A stretch of DNA of 64,000 bases from Druceiella hillmani (Eukaryota; Arthropoda; Insecta; Lepidoptera; Hepialidae), in contig JAYKKI010000006.1 of the NCBI GenBank assembly GCA_039881145.1, forward strand, positions 10,734,501 through 10,798,500. The letters are read 5' to 3'. Position 1 is the first letter of the stretch, and every line of letters begins with the position of its first letter. Made by a program: the position numbers and the translations under genes. The notes under the pieces were generated by a model. The model searched no databases. It worked only from the letters and a program-made list of their open reading frames with translations, and was not told the DNA's origin. Positions 12,300 through 23,799 of the stretch are shown here, in pieces.

Positions 12300-13130
12300 T
12301 TTTTTGGAAATTTTCGGTGGGCAAATTAAATACTCGAAATATTTTTGTTCAATTTCTTGCATATTGTGGGGTATCGTTTGAAAGAGTTAGTTATTGTATA
12401 AAATTTTCAAAGTTACTCAAAAATATTATATAACATTTTCATAGTACTTAGGATATATTTAGAGACATACCAAAAAATAAGAGACAGAATTTTTTTCTTT
12501 GTCCCTTATTTCCGCAACTACGGAATCTAAAATTATGAAATAAAAACAAACTTTTAGAAGCCTGCGCAAAAGATCAAGGAAAACTGTAACAATGATTTTG
12601 GATATTATAGTCTTTAATATATTTATTATATCCCCTCTACTTCATTATATTAGGAACTATTAATTAGTCATTATGATAGGAAGACCATAATAGTGACACA
12701 TGCGAGGTATGCATCCTTCGGTGTGCGTGCCAGACTAATACTTGATGGGTTTTTAGGGCTGACGTGTCCGTCTGTTACAGCCGTTTTTTATGAGAAAGCG
12801 CTTGATGTAGGAACTTGAAATCAGGCATAGTAATAAAATATATTAACCATAATATACACATCGAAAGCTAAAACTCGAAAATATTTGTTTCCAAATTATT
12901 TCCATGTATGGTGTGAGATATCGTTTAATAGGTCTCTTTATAAGGGTCTCAAAAATATTTTTCATAATTTTTAATATTATATTTTCTGAGATATACTGAA
13001 AAATATGCAAAATAATATGTTCTACTGAAACTATAGATTTTAAAATTATGAAAAAATATGCGTTTTTAGAAGTTTTGCATGGGGCAAAGGTAGGAAAACT
13101 ATCGCAATGATGTTAGATGTCATAATTTTT
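12300..13130. repeat. Two diverged direct copies of a roughly 300-bp repeat
   Basis: 12300-12625 and 12845-13130 share ordered blocks: CTCGAAAATATTT, GTGKGGTATCGTTT-like sequence, TCTAAAATTATGAAAWAA, CTTTTAGAAG, GGAAAACT and CAATGAT. A third partial relative with AGTGTGGGGTATCGTTT lies at about 30475-30570. This is an unidentified dispersed repeat family, old and strongly diverged. Confidence 0.6.
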
Positions 13131-13570
13131 TAAATAAGTACTTTTTTTTAAGTTTACGAAAGATATATTATGGTTGGTTGGTTGGTCGGTGTCGGGTCCC
13201 TTTGAAGTCAAATTAGTCTCAGATTGATCCGTGTGACAAGATCACAGCTTTAGAAATGTCCACAATTTTGTTGTTGTACTGTGACTTCTTCTCCTAGAAA
13301 ATTTCGACATGATTTATGAGATCTAGTACCACCTGTATTTATAACAATTCCAGATATATTATACAATATATATATGTTTTTCTAGATCCAGAACTGATTT
13401 TCTCAGAAACTATACCATGTAAAAATTTGTAATTAAATAAACCGCACATTTGTACTGGATAACTTTAAAAAAATATTCCCCTAGAATTAAAGAAGAGGTA
13501 AATTAAAGTCTTAAAAATGATTTCTTTTTAAATTATATGCCATCTAGGAAATTATTTTAAAGGGATTTTT

Positions 13571-13620
13571 ATGAGAAATACAAAAATATATTAATAGTAA
13601 TATATTTTTGTATATCTCAT
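13571..13620. repeat. Near-perfect hairpin, about 23-bp arms
   Basis: ATGAGAAATACAAAAATATA is mirrored by TATATTTTTGTATATCTCAT with one mismatch and a very short loop. A further direct copy of the arm core (AGAAATACAAAAATATA) follows at 13637-13654. Confidence 0.7.
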
Positions 13621-14029
13621 AATAATAATATAATTATAGAAATACAAAAATATAGGTAGTCTAAAAACTCTATATGTAATGAATTTTTACGTCGTTCTGG
13701 TGCGAGCTCAAAAAGGTCTATTGTAGTTGAACAATGATTGTAATATCCCGACAGTTGGACCCACAATCGCGATTCGTCTTCTGTATTTTTTTTAAATTTA
13801 AATATTGCAAAACAAATTTTAATAATTCATATTGATCTATATTAAGTACTCTGACAATTTCAGTCGTTTAGTAATTTTCGTCTGTGTAATTTCTGCGTAT
13901 TTCAGGTAGTTATCGTGTGACAGTAAGATTAAAAAAATATTATAAATTTTTTTACTGAAAATGAGTTTTTTTCTTTACAAACAGTTAATATAACAACATT
14001 TTAACAATTTAAAAAAATATTTTTTGCGT
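13621..14029. other. AT-rich spacer
   Basis: Apart from the extra arm copy next to the hairpin, nothing recognisable is seen. Confidence 0.4.
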
Positions 14030-14990
14030 TTTTTAAATAAAATGAAGTGTGGTGAAATATCTATTTTTCCTGTAATATTAATTGTATAATGTTTAAGAGC
14101 GATTTTTATCAAACTAAACGGTAAATATTTCTTTTAATTATAATATGACATCATTTTATCTTGATTTGGTCTTTAAGATAAATCGCTCGAGGCGTTTTTA
14201 AAAAAAATAAAGTGTGCTGAAATTACTACGTTTCCTGTAATATTATATAATGTTTGAGAGCGATTTTTACTAAACTAAACGGTAAATGTTTCTTTTAATT
14301 ATAATATGACGTCATTTTATCTTGATTTGGTTTTTTAGACAAATCGCTCGAGGCATTTTTATAAAAAATCAAGTGTGCTGAAATTACTATTTTTCCTGTA
14401 ATGTAGAATATTTGAAAGCGATTTTTATCAAACTAAACTGTAAATATTTCTTTTAATTGCAATATGACATCATTTTATATTGACTTGGTTTTTTAGACAA
14501 ATCGATCGAGGCGTTTTTAAAAGAAATCAAGTTTGCTGAAATTACTACTTTTCCTGTAATGTTGTAGAATATTTGAAAGCAATTTTTATCAAAACTAAAC
14601 GGTAAATATTTTTTTTTTCAAAATGATAATATATCATTTTACATTGACTTAGTTTTCTCGACAAATCGTTTGATGCGTTTAAAAAAAAATGAAAAGTGCA
14701 GTGAAATTTCTACTTTTGTAGGTACCTGTAATGTTGACTTATTGCACAATTTTTGAGAGCGCTTTTTATTAAAACTAAGCAGTAAATAACTTTTCTCTTT
14801 CTGAATGTTAATGTAACATTATTTAATATTGAGTTAGTTTTTTAGACAAATCGCTCAGGGATTTTTTTAAATAAAATTAAAATTGTGGTGAGATAACTAC
14901 AGGAAGTAATATTGTTTTATATAGTTTTTGAGAGCGATTTTTACTAAAACTAAATAAAAACTAAAAAAATAATATGTCAAAAACGATAAC
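14030..14990. repeat. Tandem array, 160-180-bp unit, about 6 copies
   Basis: The landmark GAGAGCGATTTTTATCAAAC recurs at about 14099, 14260, 14419, 14579, 14759 and 14933. Each unit also carries AACGGTAAATATTTCTTTTA, ATATGACATCATTTTAT and AGACAAATCGCTCGAGGCG. Units 2-4 are most alike, and outer units are longer and more diverged. No coding signal. Confidence 0.85.
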
Positions 14991-15909
14991 TACCTTACGA
15001 GTTTTTTTATAGTCCCAAAACTGTTTAAATTGGATTACTCGAAATAAGTGACTAATCATCAAAAACCTATTTTTGGATTTTTTCCCTAGATTTTTATGTA
15101 GTTTTCTTTCCGGATAAGTTCCGATTGATTTTTTAAACGAATTTGAAACTTAATATTTCGTAAACGACGTTAAAAATGAGAATCGGTGAATAGAATCTAA
15201 ATTTAATTTCAAAAGACATTTCTGATGATATCCCCCACAAAGGATATCCTCACTAATTTTTTTGTGCCTCAAAACTTTTTAATAAATACTTTACTTCAAA
15301 AATAGAAAAAAAAAACTGTTACCCATTTCTTTATCTGAAGCAAATACTTGTAGAATTTCATATACGTGGGTCCAAAACTATAGAAACTACGGGGGCGTGA
15401 CCAACGGACCGAAACACACGGGCCTGTGAAATTATAAAGCTTCAGTGTTTGACTCAAAAGTTATGAGAAAATAATTTCTTAAAATATGTTATCGTTATAT
15501 AATATATACCATAAAATTTACGTTTTTTTTGTAAATTTAACAAAATTATCCTGGTATTGTAGCTAAAACCTAGAGGGGCATAACTGTAATGGTTCTGTAA
15601 GTATTTGTAAATGAATAAAGAAATAAACTGTATAGTTCTAGAATTAGTTTAAATTCAAAACAAAATTCTAAATTTAAAAACACTCACATGTAATTTTCCT
15701 AATTAATAAGAAAAGAAAAAAATATATTCACATGAGAACAATCTCCGACTCTCAATTTAAAATATTATTTTTTCTCTACAATTTCTTGCAAGCTTTTATT
15801 TCAATTCACAGATCTGAAAAAACATATTCAAATTTAGCTTTTTTCTCCAAAGCTCTTGCTAAACTTTTAGTGCGCATGCAACCGAAACTCGATACAGACT
15901 TATGCAAGT
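14991..15909. other. AT-rich stretch without recognised features
   Basis: No repeat or exon signature apart from ordinary low-complexity A/T runs. Confidence 0.45.
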
Positions 15910-16075
15910 TTTGCTAAGTAGAGTTGCAGACTAGAGTGGCGAAGTCTGTCCCTTGCGCCGTATCTAGCGCGCCTAGCTCCGCGTGCCGTCGAAGGCTGCG
16001 CTGATACTGCGGGGGCGGAGGTGAGGGGTAAGGGGTCTGGAGCTTTGTAGAGGTCCGTCTACGCATCTTAGCTTT
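15910..16075. other. GC- and CpG-rich island
   Basis: A sharp rise in G+C with many CpG (GCGCCGTATCTAGCGCGCC and GCGGGGGCGGAGGTGAGGGG). There is no open frame of note. It could be a regulatory element or a repeat fragment. Confidence 0.35.
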
Positions 16076-17844
16076 GTAAAATTAATTATAACTATATTAC
16101 CAATTAGAAAATAAGCTAAATACTGAAAGTAGGATTACGTAAGAATTAAACTAAATCCAAATAGTGTTTTTGATACGTAATCTAAGTCTGTACTTAGTAA
16201 TAACATGTGTTGAAATTCATTAATAAAGTAATATATAGATATTACTGGTTTTAAACTGAAATTATTCAACGCACGGTAGTATAGTGATAAATTTATTGCA
16301 ATTTTTTCCGCATTCGTTTTTTTTATATTCTATCATATACATTTTATATGTGTATACAGAAATTTGTTTGATTATTTTTTCCCTATAAAAACGCTATTTA
16401 TAGACGCTAACTTAAATTGATACCGGACCCATGTCGATGAGTTGAGCATGTAACTTAGTAATTCGGAATTAATTAGCATCATCACTCTCTATTTAAAGAG
16501 GATTTGTTACTATTGATACATCTAAGAAAAGTCGGAAAATTAACCCACTTTTCCTGTTGGTGCTAATTAAATAATAAGAGAAACATCAAACATATTTCAT
16601 TATGTAGTACGTAAAATTATTTTACTAATAAAAAGCCTCATTTATAGAAAATGACTTGTTGAGGAGTTGAAGATGATCAGGAAAATAATGACTTGATCTA
16701 ATGAGTTTGTTATTAATAATTAAAAAATTTGTTTTCTATAACAATATTGTGTATTTATCACTCTCAATAAACATTGTATTAAATTATTCCATTTGATTTG
16801 TAAATGTTTGCCTTATGAAAAAAAATATTTCATTAATAAAATGCTCTATCCATGTGAAATCAATACTATCGCAGTGATTGTAATATACACATTAATTTGC
16901 TTCAATTTTGTAAAATACAGTTTAAAAACACATCAATTATGCGCAGACAATATTTATCTAACAAAGTTTTGTCTTAAAATATTGTATGTAGTGACGTCAT
17001 CCAATAATCAATTTATGTACTTAAACTCCAAGTTTCAATTGTAAATCGTGTTTAAACACCAAAATATAATTGTCGATTTACGATATTTTGACTTCTGGAA
17101 ATTTTTGCGTCTTCTACACTAGCAGATTTAATGATATGCAGATTTAATGATATAGCCTTTTTAATGATATGATAAATAATACACTAAAATATCAATGAAC
17201 GAAGCAAAATCAGTCTATCGGAACCTTGAATGAGCATAAAGTGCTGATCTCAAAATGTGCAAAGAAATAGAAATTAAGATACGCAATGGCAATCAAAATT
17301 TCATTCTTGCCGTGTTTATGTCCAAACTTATACAGATTTATCTCAGACACTTACTTCCCATGAAATACTTTAAAAGTTTTAAACAATCCTAAAATATTTA
17401 AACCATCTACAAACCACTATTAAAACAATTTCTAAAATCTCAAGTTCGTAGTAATATTTCGCAAAGCTATACCGATTATGTAAATCATCTTCAATAGATC
17501 CCATTTCTTCTTTATTCTACTAGCTAATCACGATATAAAGTAATACAGAAGTATTAAATTTTTATTTTATAATTGCTATATTTAATATTTTTTTATTGTT
17601 AGACATGAGGGAAATCTTACTCCATTTACATTATTAATCAAAGGTAAATGATGTCAAAGAAGATATCCAACTTGCAAAATCATAAATTTCGCTACAATTC
17701 TATAATCTCCGATCTAATCCATTAACAATTAATATATTTTCTTCATGATTCGATTACGATAAAATCTTTTTAATTCTAGCAGAATAATGTCTGCCATAAT
17801 GTTTGCGCGGTATTTTTTTGGTAAAAAATCTAGACTTATTGGCT
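16076..17844. other. AT-rich stretch without recognised features
   Basis: A short near-duplicate, CAGATTTAATGATATG, occurs twice near 17120-17150. Otherwise no structure was seen. Confidence 0.45.
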
Positions 17845-18090
17845 AGTAAAAAATATGGATGTTTCGGATTTTATTAATATTCGATTATGTTATACCTATA
17901 TATGTTCTCAATCCATATACAATATTTTTATAGTATAAAGTCTTGTTAACGAGTTAGAGGACTTTGAAATTTTGACCGACTGGCAGGTGTGCGCTACTTT
18001 GAATACCCAGTTTTCAAAAGTTGTAATAAAATAAATAAGTCAGTGGAATTTATACTTCGTTTAATGAGATTTTAATTGCATTTTTGGATT
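17845..18090 (+). repeat. Left terminal inverted repeat of the TIR transposon
   Basis: Pairs with 20365-20584 over about 220 aligned bases with roughly 80-85 percent identity by eye, apart from a 26-bp extra segment at about 17991-18020. Confidence 0.8.
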
Positions 18091-18419
18091 AAAAAATTGT
18101 CTTCTTTGAAAAAAGTATTTTAAGTATTGAAACTTGAATTTAATATAGTTTAACCACTTAAATTTTTTAAAATTTTTTTTCTAAAAATAGCTAATAGTGT
18201 ATAGATAATTTATGCCAAGTTCCATAATTAGCGTAAAGGTGGTTTAGGAGCTAGACCGGTTACAATGCCGAAGCGCCGCCTGGTCGCGCCTTTCGCCAGC
18301 TAGCGCGAGCTTATAGAAACCTTCAATCAAACATATTGGTTACCCAATTTTGACAAAGTTAAAATTACAATGAAATAATTTAATTATGTTATAATAACGT
18401 ATAAGTTATTTACAATGTT

Positions 18420-20286
18420 TTACAATTTTATAAGCATCACTATTACCCGTGCGTTTTATCATAATACCTTCAGTAGTCGGAATGAAGGCATGGTATTTTT
18501 TGGTGCCTGATATTGTCACTGAAGAATCACATCTGCTTTTTTAGAAAAAAATTATTTTCTTGAATTTCCTCTTTTCAAGCATAATAAACATCAGCTTGTG
18601 GCATTGACGTTGTAGCCCATTCGTACCACCGCTCGGGTATCGTGATGGCTTGGTTTGACGTTGACCGTAAACTAGCCAGTGCCTCCAAGCGTTTTAAGTT
18701 GCCACCGAGACCATCACACGCCCTTCGCCATGTGAAGTGGCATGAAAATTAAATTCTGCATCTGAAATAGAATAGGGTAATGAAATTTAATCTATTTATA
18801 ATAGATTAAATTTTAAAATGAAGTATTGTGATGCCCCGTCAGTAATATAAATGTATTTTAGTGGTTATGTTGTTTTCCTGAAGATGCTGATGCACATTTT
18901 TTTTTAAAAGTATAGAAAGTAGTAGTATCGTGTCTTACATCGTCTGATATCATTACGATACTTCCGTGTTTTCAATGTTAATCTTTTCTGCAAAAATAAA
19001 CTGATTTAAGGAGAGTGGCTTGGAAGTTGTTTCAGTGAAATGATTGAGCAGCACTTTAAACAATAAAGCTGTCGTTTTCGACGAAAACCCATTGTCTAAA
19101 AATGTCTCCTTCTATAATTGACTACTCCAATAATTTAAAATACTGAGCTTGCTGGTCTGCTATGTAAGCATGTGGTTTCAAAACCTCTAAAGCTGAGCAA
19201 AAGCTGTCGACGAATTCGTCAGATGGAAGGACTTGAGTGGCGATGTTGAAGCGATCTGTACCAGTCCATACATTAAACCGCACATTTTCATCTAATGTTT
19301 TATCGGGTGCTCTTGAATTTTGTCAAGGCCAGGACAATTGCTGCATCGTTCACTTGATGGTGTTTTTATGTCATTAAATGTACACATCATCTTTTGCAGA
19401 CAGTCCTTATAAGATGTAAGAGGGATCGCCATCTCATAAGTGAGAGATGAACTATCTCCCCCATTTAGCACCAATTTGACATGTTGGTGGTAAATACTTA
19501 CATGAATTACATGTATACCCGGGTCTCCAGAAAATACATACTGATTAGGCCGCAATGTAAAGAATTTTGGAAGGCCTACTTTTGTATTGGGATATTTTAA
19601 TTTAAACTGTTGATATAACTCAACAATGCTACACATTAAGAGCTGCTTTTGTAAATGAACTGTTTTCTGGCCATCTAATTTTACAGACACAAAGTTTTTT
19701 ATCCCACGCATTATCCGAGTGTTTCTTTTCTAAGATAAAATGTTGTTACCAGATACATCACTTCTCATATCAATTTTCGTTCCTCCAGTGGATTAGGTGT
19801 AAATAAAATACCGTTCCTCTCGACCAATTCCTATGCTTCTCTTGCTTGCCGTTTAGATGTATGAAACTTTTCAGCAACCTTGTTTTTACTTCACGAATTA
19901 GGCTCTAAAGTGAAAATTATAGTTTTCACAGAAATAGATGTGAAAGAGTCATTAAACTACTCTTTCAACTGTAAAAGAATTTCGTCATCGTTGCATTTTA
20001 CATCATCTTCCTGTGTCGACTTTGTATGCGTACTTTCTTCGGGAATATAACACGAATTTTGAGATTGTAAAGATTGGGTCGATCGGCTACTTAGGACCAC
20101 ATCGTTATTGATCATTGGTGGCACTTCACTAGCAAGTCTTTCTCTGCACTGTTTACACACGTATAAGGTTTTGCTGGTAAATGACCACCTTTCAGCTAAC
20201 ATTTTTGATAACTTTCTAAGGTCTTTTGTTTTTCTATGCACAGGTAATAGAAATTGATTAAAACATCGACCACTAGAAGGAGCCAT
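18420..20286 (-). pseudogene. Transposase-like gene of a widespread arthropod family, broken
   Basis: The N-terminal piece (20286-19957) has Cys pairs of zinc-finger type (GRCFN, YVCKQCRERL). A middle piece with stops reads ARE*ELVERNGILFTPNP. The third piece (19711-19292) contains MRGIKNFVSVKLDGQKTVHL, LYQQFKLKYPNTKVGLPKF and RPNQYVFSGDPGIHVIHV. Downstream, in broken frames, come DEFVDSFCSALEVLKPHAYI (about 19223-19165), IVMISDDVRHDT (about 18950), a DGASQY motif (about 18838), FHATSHGEG and CDGLGG-like sequence (about 18740-18700) and TISGTKKYHAFIPTTEG (about 18510-18460). This order matches a family I recall as repetitive in arthropods and cnidarians; I cannot name its superfamily. The three Asp-containing motifs suggest an RNase H-like (DDE/DDD) core, which is an inference. 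Several stops and frameshifts make it a pseudogene. Confidence 0.7.
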
Positions 20287-20308
20287 GATATTTATATTCG
20301 AATGTGTG

Positions 20309-20310
<2 letters not shown>

Positions 20311-20369
<59 letters not shown>
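20311..20369. repeat. TA microsatellite inside the transposon
   Basis: About 29 TA repeats between the transposase-like ORF start and the right inverted repeat. Confidence 0.95.
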
Positions 20370-20374
<5 letters not shown>

Positions 20375-20584
20375 CGGTAAAAATCTCAATAAATGAAATA
20401 TAAATTCCACTGATTTATTAATTTTATTATGACTTTTAACCTACCATTCGGTCAAAATTACACAGTCCTCTAATTCGTTAACAAGACTTTATGTTGTAAA
20501 AATATTTTGTATTTGGGTTCAGGACATATATAGGTATAACATAACCGAATACTACTAAAATCGGAAACATCAACATTTTTTACT
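20365..20584 (-). repeat. Right terminal inverted repeat of the TIR transposon
   Basis: Reverse complement of the left end: TAAATTCCACTGATTTATTA, TCGTTAACAAGACTTTATG, CATATATAGGTATAAC and terminal ATTTTTTACT are all mirrored in 17845-18090. Confidence 0.8.
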
Positions 20585-21149
20585 TGTCCGCTTCACGTGA
20601 ATGCTCCTTTATTAATTTTGTTAATTATTAATTTTTTTATTGATCATAATACAAATGTATAATTTTTGAATGTACTAATTTTTTAGAAAACTCGATGAAT
20701 ATTTACATGGAGGTATGGATAGCGGAGCTAATTCATATGGAATAATGGAGCTAATTCAAACACTAATAAAGAAATACTTTGATGTCAATGTCAGCTAATA
20801 GTTTCCTAATAAATTCCTGTAAGTATTATCAACTACAACCATTAAAGTTAAGGTACTAAATAGTTTTACTTCCTCCATGAGGTTAATATAATATTAATAC
20901 TGTTTAGTAGCGTTAGGAATTGAAGAATTTAATTGGAAAATATTTTTTTTGGTATTAGTAATTTAAAATTCTGCTAAAAGCTGTCAAAATTTAATTTTTC
21001 ATATTTATGGAATATGGCTGTTACTTCCCACAAAGTCTCCTTGCGGGATGTCTAAAGTTCAAACAAATAGTTTATATCTATACAAAAACATATTTTTATA
21101 AATACACAACCCACGTATCTTAGGCATGAAATATACATAGCAACGTGTA
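20585..21149. other. AT-rich spacer
   Basis: GGAGCTAATTCA is duplicated near 20724 and 20748. Nothing else was recognised. Confidence 0.4.
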
Positions 21150-21330
21150 GACGGGTCTTTACAATGGTCCGACTCTACCGCCTAGTCGAACACTGCACAT
21201 ACACGCTAGACCCGCTCTGCCGCCAGTCGACCGGCGATCGCCGTGAAGAGCGCACGTTTTTGGCTTCACGTGCGGCCGCAAGCCGCTAGTGCTACGCGAT
21301 CAAATATTTCTTTTTGCTTTCTGCTCTCGA
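21150..21330. other. GC- and CpG-rich island
   Basis: CpG-dense sequence (GACCGGCGATCGCCG, CACGTGCGGCCGCAAGCCGC) in AT-rich surroundings. No open frame. It may be a promoter, an enhancer or a repeat fragment. Confidence 0.35.
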
Positions 21331-22155
21331 CTATTTATTCCAGTTGCCTCGCGGAATTCCTAGCGGGTTTGCAGTAAGATTATTTTGTGTTTTGAAGTTG
21401 TGACAGAGAAATTAAATTCCTATTTTAATATTTGCTGAACTCCATAATAAATGCCTTATTATAAGAAAATATTTATTCTAATCGCAAACTTGTATGAAAT
21501 TTAAATTGTAGAACGATTTGTTAGATATTATTTTCTTTTTGTTTCGAATTTGCTCTTCATTCCGTCTGATACGGCGTGGCGGGTTTCAGCGGACATTTTG
21601 AAACGCTTAGTTGGGTTTTGCCGCGTCTTTCGCCGATTATCTATGAAATTTCTCTATCGGATATGGCTTTTTTGTTTATGTTTATACGCTATTGTTTGAC
21701 TTTCGCGCGTGATGTCTGTGATTATACTAGTGCTGTCAATATGCAATGATTGCTGTTGTCGTTTATAATTAATGTTTATCTTTTGTTAATCGTTTACACG
21801 GTGACTGCTTGAACGTGAAAAGTTATGAATTCGAAGTGATATTTTCAATTGATAGGATGTAATTATGTATAAAAACTCTTTATATTTTAATTTATGGTTG
21901 ATAAAAAATGGTAAGAGTACTTTTTCAAACCTTGCTTATGGACAAGAAAGAATCAGAAGTTATTAGCGAATATCATTTTTTGCATATATTTTCAATTCCT
22001 TCCAATTTATTTGCAAAAAAGTTGAATATAGAAAAATAAAATCAGTTTAAATTTGAATTTCAAGTATATAAAATAGACACTATTAAATATAGAGGCAACC
22101 GTTGTTACTAGATTTTTTTTATTTAGACAAACGCTACATTTAGGTATTTCGCATA
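21331..22155. other. Spacer without recognised features
   Basis: Moderately AT-rich, with some CpG around 21560-21640. No exon or transposon signature was seen. Confidence 0.4.
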
Positions 22156-22163
22156 CATATATA

Positions 22164-22214
<51 letters not shown>
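22156..22214. repeat. TA microsatellite
   Basis: Nearly uninterrupted TA repeats, with one TTTA interruption near the start. Confidence 0.95.
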
Positions 22215-22218
<4 letters not shown>

Positions 22219-22431
22219 CATTTCTAAGTACATTTTTAAAGACTTTCCTGACGAAGGAATGTTAGAATGTATTAAGACAAAAAACGCAACCGCATTCCGA
22301 TGCAGTTATTTAATGATTTCTCGGTAGGTCTCTACATCTGTGACATCAAATTAAAAAAATGAATATTGCTACTTGACCTTAGATTATTTAGAGATTAACG
22401 ACATGTTTTATTTTCCATCTCAAAACTTTAC

Positions 22432-22459
22432 ATATATATATATATATATATATATATGT

Positions 22460-22507
<48 letters not shown>
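22432..22507. repeat. TA microsatellite with a GTATACA interruption
   Basis: Two TA tracts separated by TGTATACA. The open frame here that codes Tyr-Ile repeats is an artefact of the microsatellite. Confidence 0.95.
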
Positions 22508-22509
<2 letters not shown>

Positions 22510-22663
22510 TTTTTTTCCTATGTATGTACGACACGTTGCTAAATATATAGTGAATATGAAATACAAAATATTAATTTGAAATGATTATGCAGTAAACAAA
22601 TATTCGTGCAGGAAAAAATAAATAATAAATGCTGAGAAATAAAAGAAAACATATAGCTGTGTA

Positions 22664-22895
22664 TAATCGATGTATAAATATATAAATCGATGTATAAATG
22701 TATAGTTACGTAATCGATGTATAAATATATAAATCGATGTATAAATGTATAGTTACGTTATATGTTTATATGTAAATCGATGTATAAATGTATAGTTATG
22801 TTATATGTTTATATATAAATCGATGTATAAATGTATAGTTATGTTATATATTTATATATAAATCGATATATAAATGTATAGTTATGTTATATGTA
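22664..22895. repeat. Tandem array, two 47-bp then three 43-bp units
   Basis: Every unit carries ATCGATGTATAAATGTATAG followed by TTACG or TTATG. The first two units contain a second ATCGATGTATAAATATATAA half (47 bp). The last three instead carry TTATATGTTTATATRTAA (43 bp). The array thus switches unit type in the middle. Confidence 0.85.
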
Positions 22896-23757
22896 TGTAT
22901 TTTTACGTTATTTTTTAAAAGGAAAATGGCATAAAACGAGAAGTAATGATGATGGAATTCCAAAATAGCACTTTGTTTTCGTGCCTATTCCTCCGTGGTT
23001 TCCGTTTTTACGATTTTTCTTGTCATTTTCTTAGAATTTTTCTTTTTGGCATGCTTTTTGCCCGCTTATTTACAGTTGTCCCTATGTAAATAACTTTTCT
23101 TCTGTTCTGACTAATCGTGTGTGACATTTTCGATTTGATATTATCGTACAAAATATGCGCGACCAGCATGTATGTGTGACTTTCTGCCCCCGACTTTGTT
23201 CGCGGGGATTACAATAATTTAGTCTAGTGCCACATCAATGCTGGCTATAATATATTTTTGTTCCGTTTTTTTTAAATGAGTTCAGTAGCAATGTAATGGT
23301 TGAATTATAGAAGGCATAAAACGTTATATGCAATGAGAACCAGCCAGGATTTTGGGACTTTGCGATACATGGTGTGACTTAATATACACAGAATTTTCCT
23401 TGCAGATAATAGGTAGATCAAGTAGGAACCTAATGAATATCATAATAGATGGATGCTTTCGCTCAGGAAACATTTCAGATTTTAGGATAAAAATAGCTAA
23501 TATTTTAATCAAACTTCCGTCCATAAATTACGGAGTTATAGAGTATGATAATCCTAATTTTCGCATTAACATTAGTTAGAATTGTTGCTACAAATATTCC
23601 GTTATATTCGTATTTGAAAAAAAGGAAAACAGCTCTTTTTCAACCTATATGCCTAGCGTACTAGTGCTTTTCCAGACAACTTCATCTCATTTTGATTCTA
23701 GTCGTAGATTATCAAAAATTTGCCAATTAATTAATTACTATTTATGTATTTTTCCCT
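22896..23757. other. AT-rich stretch without recognised features
   Basis: Two overlapping open frames on opposite strands at 23324-23579 have no recognisable domain, and I regard them as chance. Confidence 0.4.
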
Positions 23758-23799
23758 TAGTTTAGATGGACTACCTAGATAGGTAGTCCATCTAAACTA
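23758..23799. repeat. Perfect hairpin, 19-bp arms, 4-nt loop
   Basis: TAGTTTAGATGGACTACCT, loop AGAT, then AGGTAGTCCATCTAAACTA. This is a strong candidate for cruciform or hairpin RNA formation, or for a local inverted duplication. Confidence 0.9.

Larger units (their letters stand above)
17845..20584 (-). mobile_element. TIR DNA transposon, 2.74 kb, decayed
   Basis: The two ends are inverted copies of each other. The left end at 17845-18090 begins AGTAAAAAAT and contains GTTATACCTATATATG, AAAGTCTTGTTAACGA and CAGTGGAATTTA. The right end at about 20365-20584 carries the same blocks in reverse complement and ends ATTTTTTACT. The left arm has about 26 extra bases after CGACTGGCAGGT. Between the ends lies a broken minus-strand transposase-like gene. 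A TA microsatellite sits between the gene start and the right arm. No clear target-site duplication is visible (flanks TTGGCT and TGTCCG), so the exact termini or superfamily cannot be fixed. Autonomous in origin, dead now. Confidence 0.8.

Noticed and set aside
15910..21330. Possible inverted relation between the GC islands at 15.9 kb and 21.2 kb (GTAGACGG near both)
   Set aside because: The match is limited to about 20 bases with mismatches and does not extend outward, so it does not support a larger element around the 17.8-20.6 kb transposon.
22373..22579. 68-codon open frame with Tyr-Ile repeats
   Set aside because: It is a TA microsatellite read through in one frame; no conserved sequence beyond it.
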